Shown here: positions 63,942 through 64,000 of the stretch, piece by piece | Layout of the letters: each line of letters begins with the position of its first letter | Position numbering within the stretch: position 1 is the first letter of the stretch | DNA from: Pseudoclavibacter sp. AY1H1 | GTDB taxonomy: Bacteria; Actinomycetota; Actinomycetes; Actinomycetales; Microbacteriaceae | NCBI RefSeq assembly: GCF_002931055.1 | Contig: NZ_PSXX01000015.1 | Coordinates: 30,997-94,996 of the forward strand | DNA: 64,000 nt | Reading direction: 5' to 3' | Translations under genes and position numbers: made by a program | Notes under the pieces: model-generated | Databases searched by the model: none | What the model saw: the letters and a program-made list of their open reading frames with translations, nothing else | What the model was told of the DNA's origin: nothing

Positions 63942-64000
63942 CCTCGCCGCCCCGCCCCCGCTCTGCAACGCCCACCCGAGCTGCGCAACACCCCCTGTGC

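Overview
The window is about 64 kb of very GC-rich DNA, estimated by eye at around 70%. It looks like the chromosome of a Gram-positive actinobacterium, most likely of the family Microbacteriaceae. Supporting signs are dense use of GGATGC-type codons, frequent GTG starts with GTGA/ATGA overlaps, a DUF7882-type small protein, a 13E12/DUF222-HNH gene, class F sortase, LCP and DtxR-type iron boxes. No integrase, insertion sequence, phage or CRISPR array was seen. I have no database result, so family calls come from motifs read in the translated sequence.

Region by region. 0-6.7 kb: end of an MFS exporter with an overlapping MerR gene, a DUF3558-like lipoprotein, an ECF sigma factor, a 56-residue membrane peptide whose transcript looks leaderless, and a divergent module of sortase F plus CHRD surface protein facing sigma factor plus anti-sigma factor. 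6.7-10.4 kb: a 13E12-type HNH gene with simple-sequence arrays on both sides, then a PucR regulator. 10.6-28.4 kb: a large catabolic block holding an MHS-type transporter, M20 hydrolase, metallo-beta-lactamase-fold hydrolase, dipeptide-type ABC importer, maleate-isomerase-like protein, FAD hydroxylase, GntR/FCD regulator, MFS transporter, isochorismatase-fold amidase, SDR and aldehyde dehydrogenase. 28.5-43 kb: housekeeping and small unknown genes (DUF7882, second SDR, paired 2-TM proteins, alpha/beta hydrolase, RidA, BCCT transporter, PEBP, lipoproteins, an HTH-membrane fusion, PAP2, ATP-grasp, NERD-like). 43-49.4 kb: tRNA-Gln(CUG), a thioredoxin-reductase-like flavoprotein, gltX, tandem GNAT, UPF0303 and an aldo/keto reductase. 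49.4-54.8 kb: a sugar-acid unit with KDPG aldolase, IclR, PfkB kinase and a TctABC-type transporter. 54.9-59.9 kb: an iron-siderophore uptake operon behind a DtxR/IdeR box. 60-64 kb: an FAH-family enzyme, an APC permease and an LCP ligase.

The most interesting system is the catabolic block. Two divergent promoter regions 12 kb apart (MBL/ABC operon at 14.5 kb and SDR/ALDH at 26.8 kb) each carry a pair of near-identical palindromes of the form ATTGCATGCAAT, spaced by about 5 and 6 helical turns. The ABC operon contains a FadR-type GntR gene. This points to one regulon joining uptake, hydrolysis, hydroxylation, deamidation and aldehyde oxidation of one unknown compound. It resembles the end of the nicotinate/maleamate route, but no ring-cleaving dioxygenase is present, and the isomerase-like protein appears to lack both cysteines used by true maleate isomerases.

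A second theme is DNA structure. There are three 50-bp hairpin repeats with a compensatory base-pair change at 25.5-25.9 kb, a different pair of 75-bp hairpins at 44.6-44.9 kb, and clustered micro- and minisatellites at 6.2-9.2 kb.
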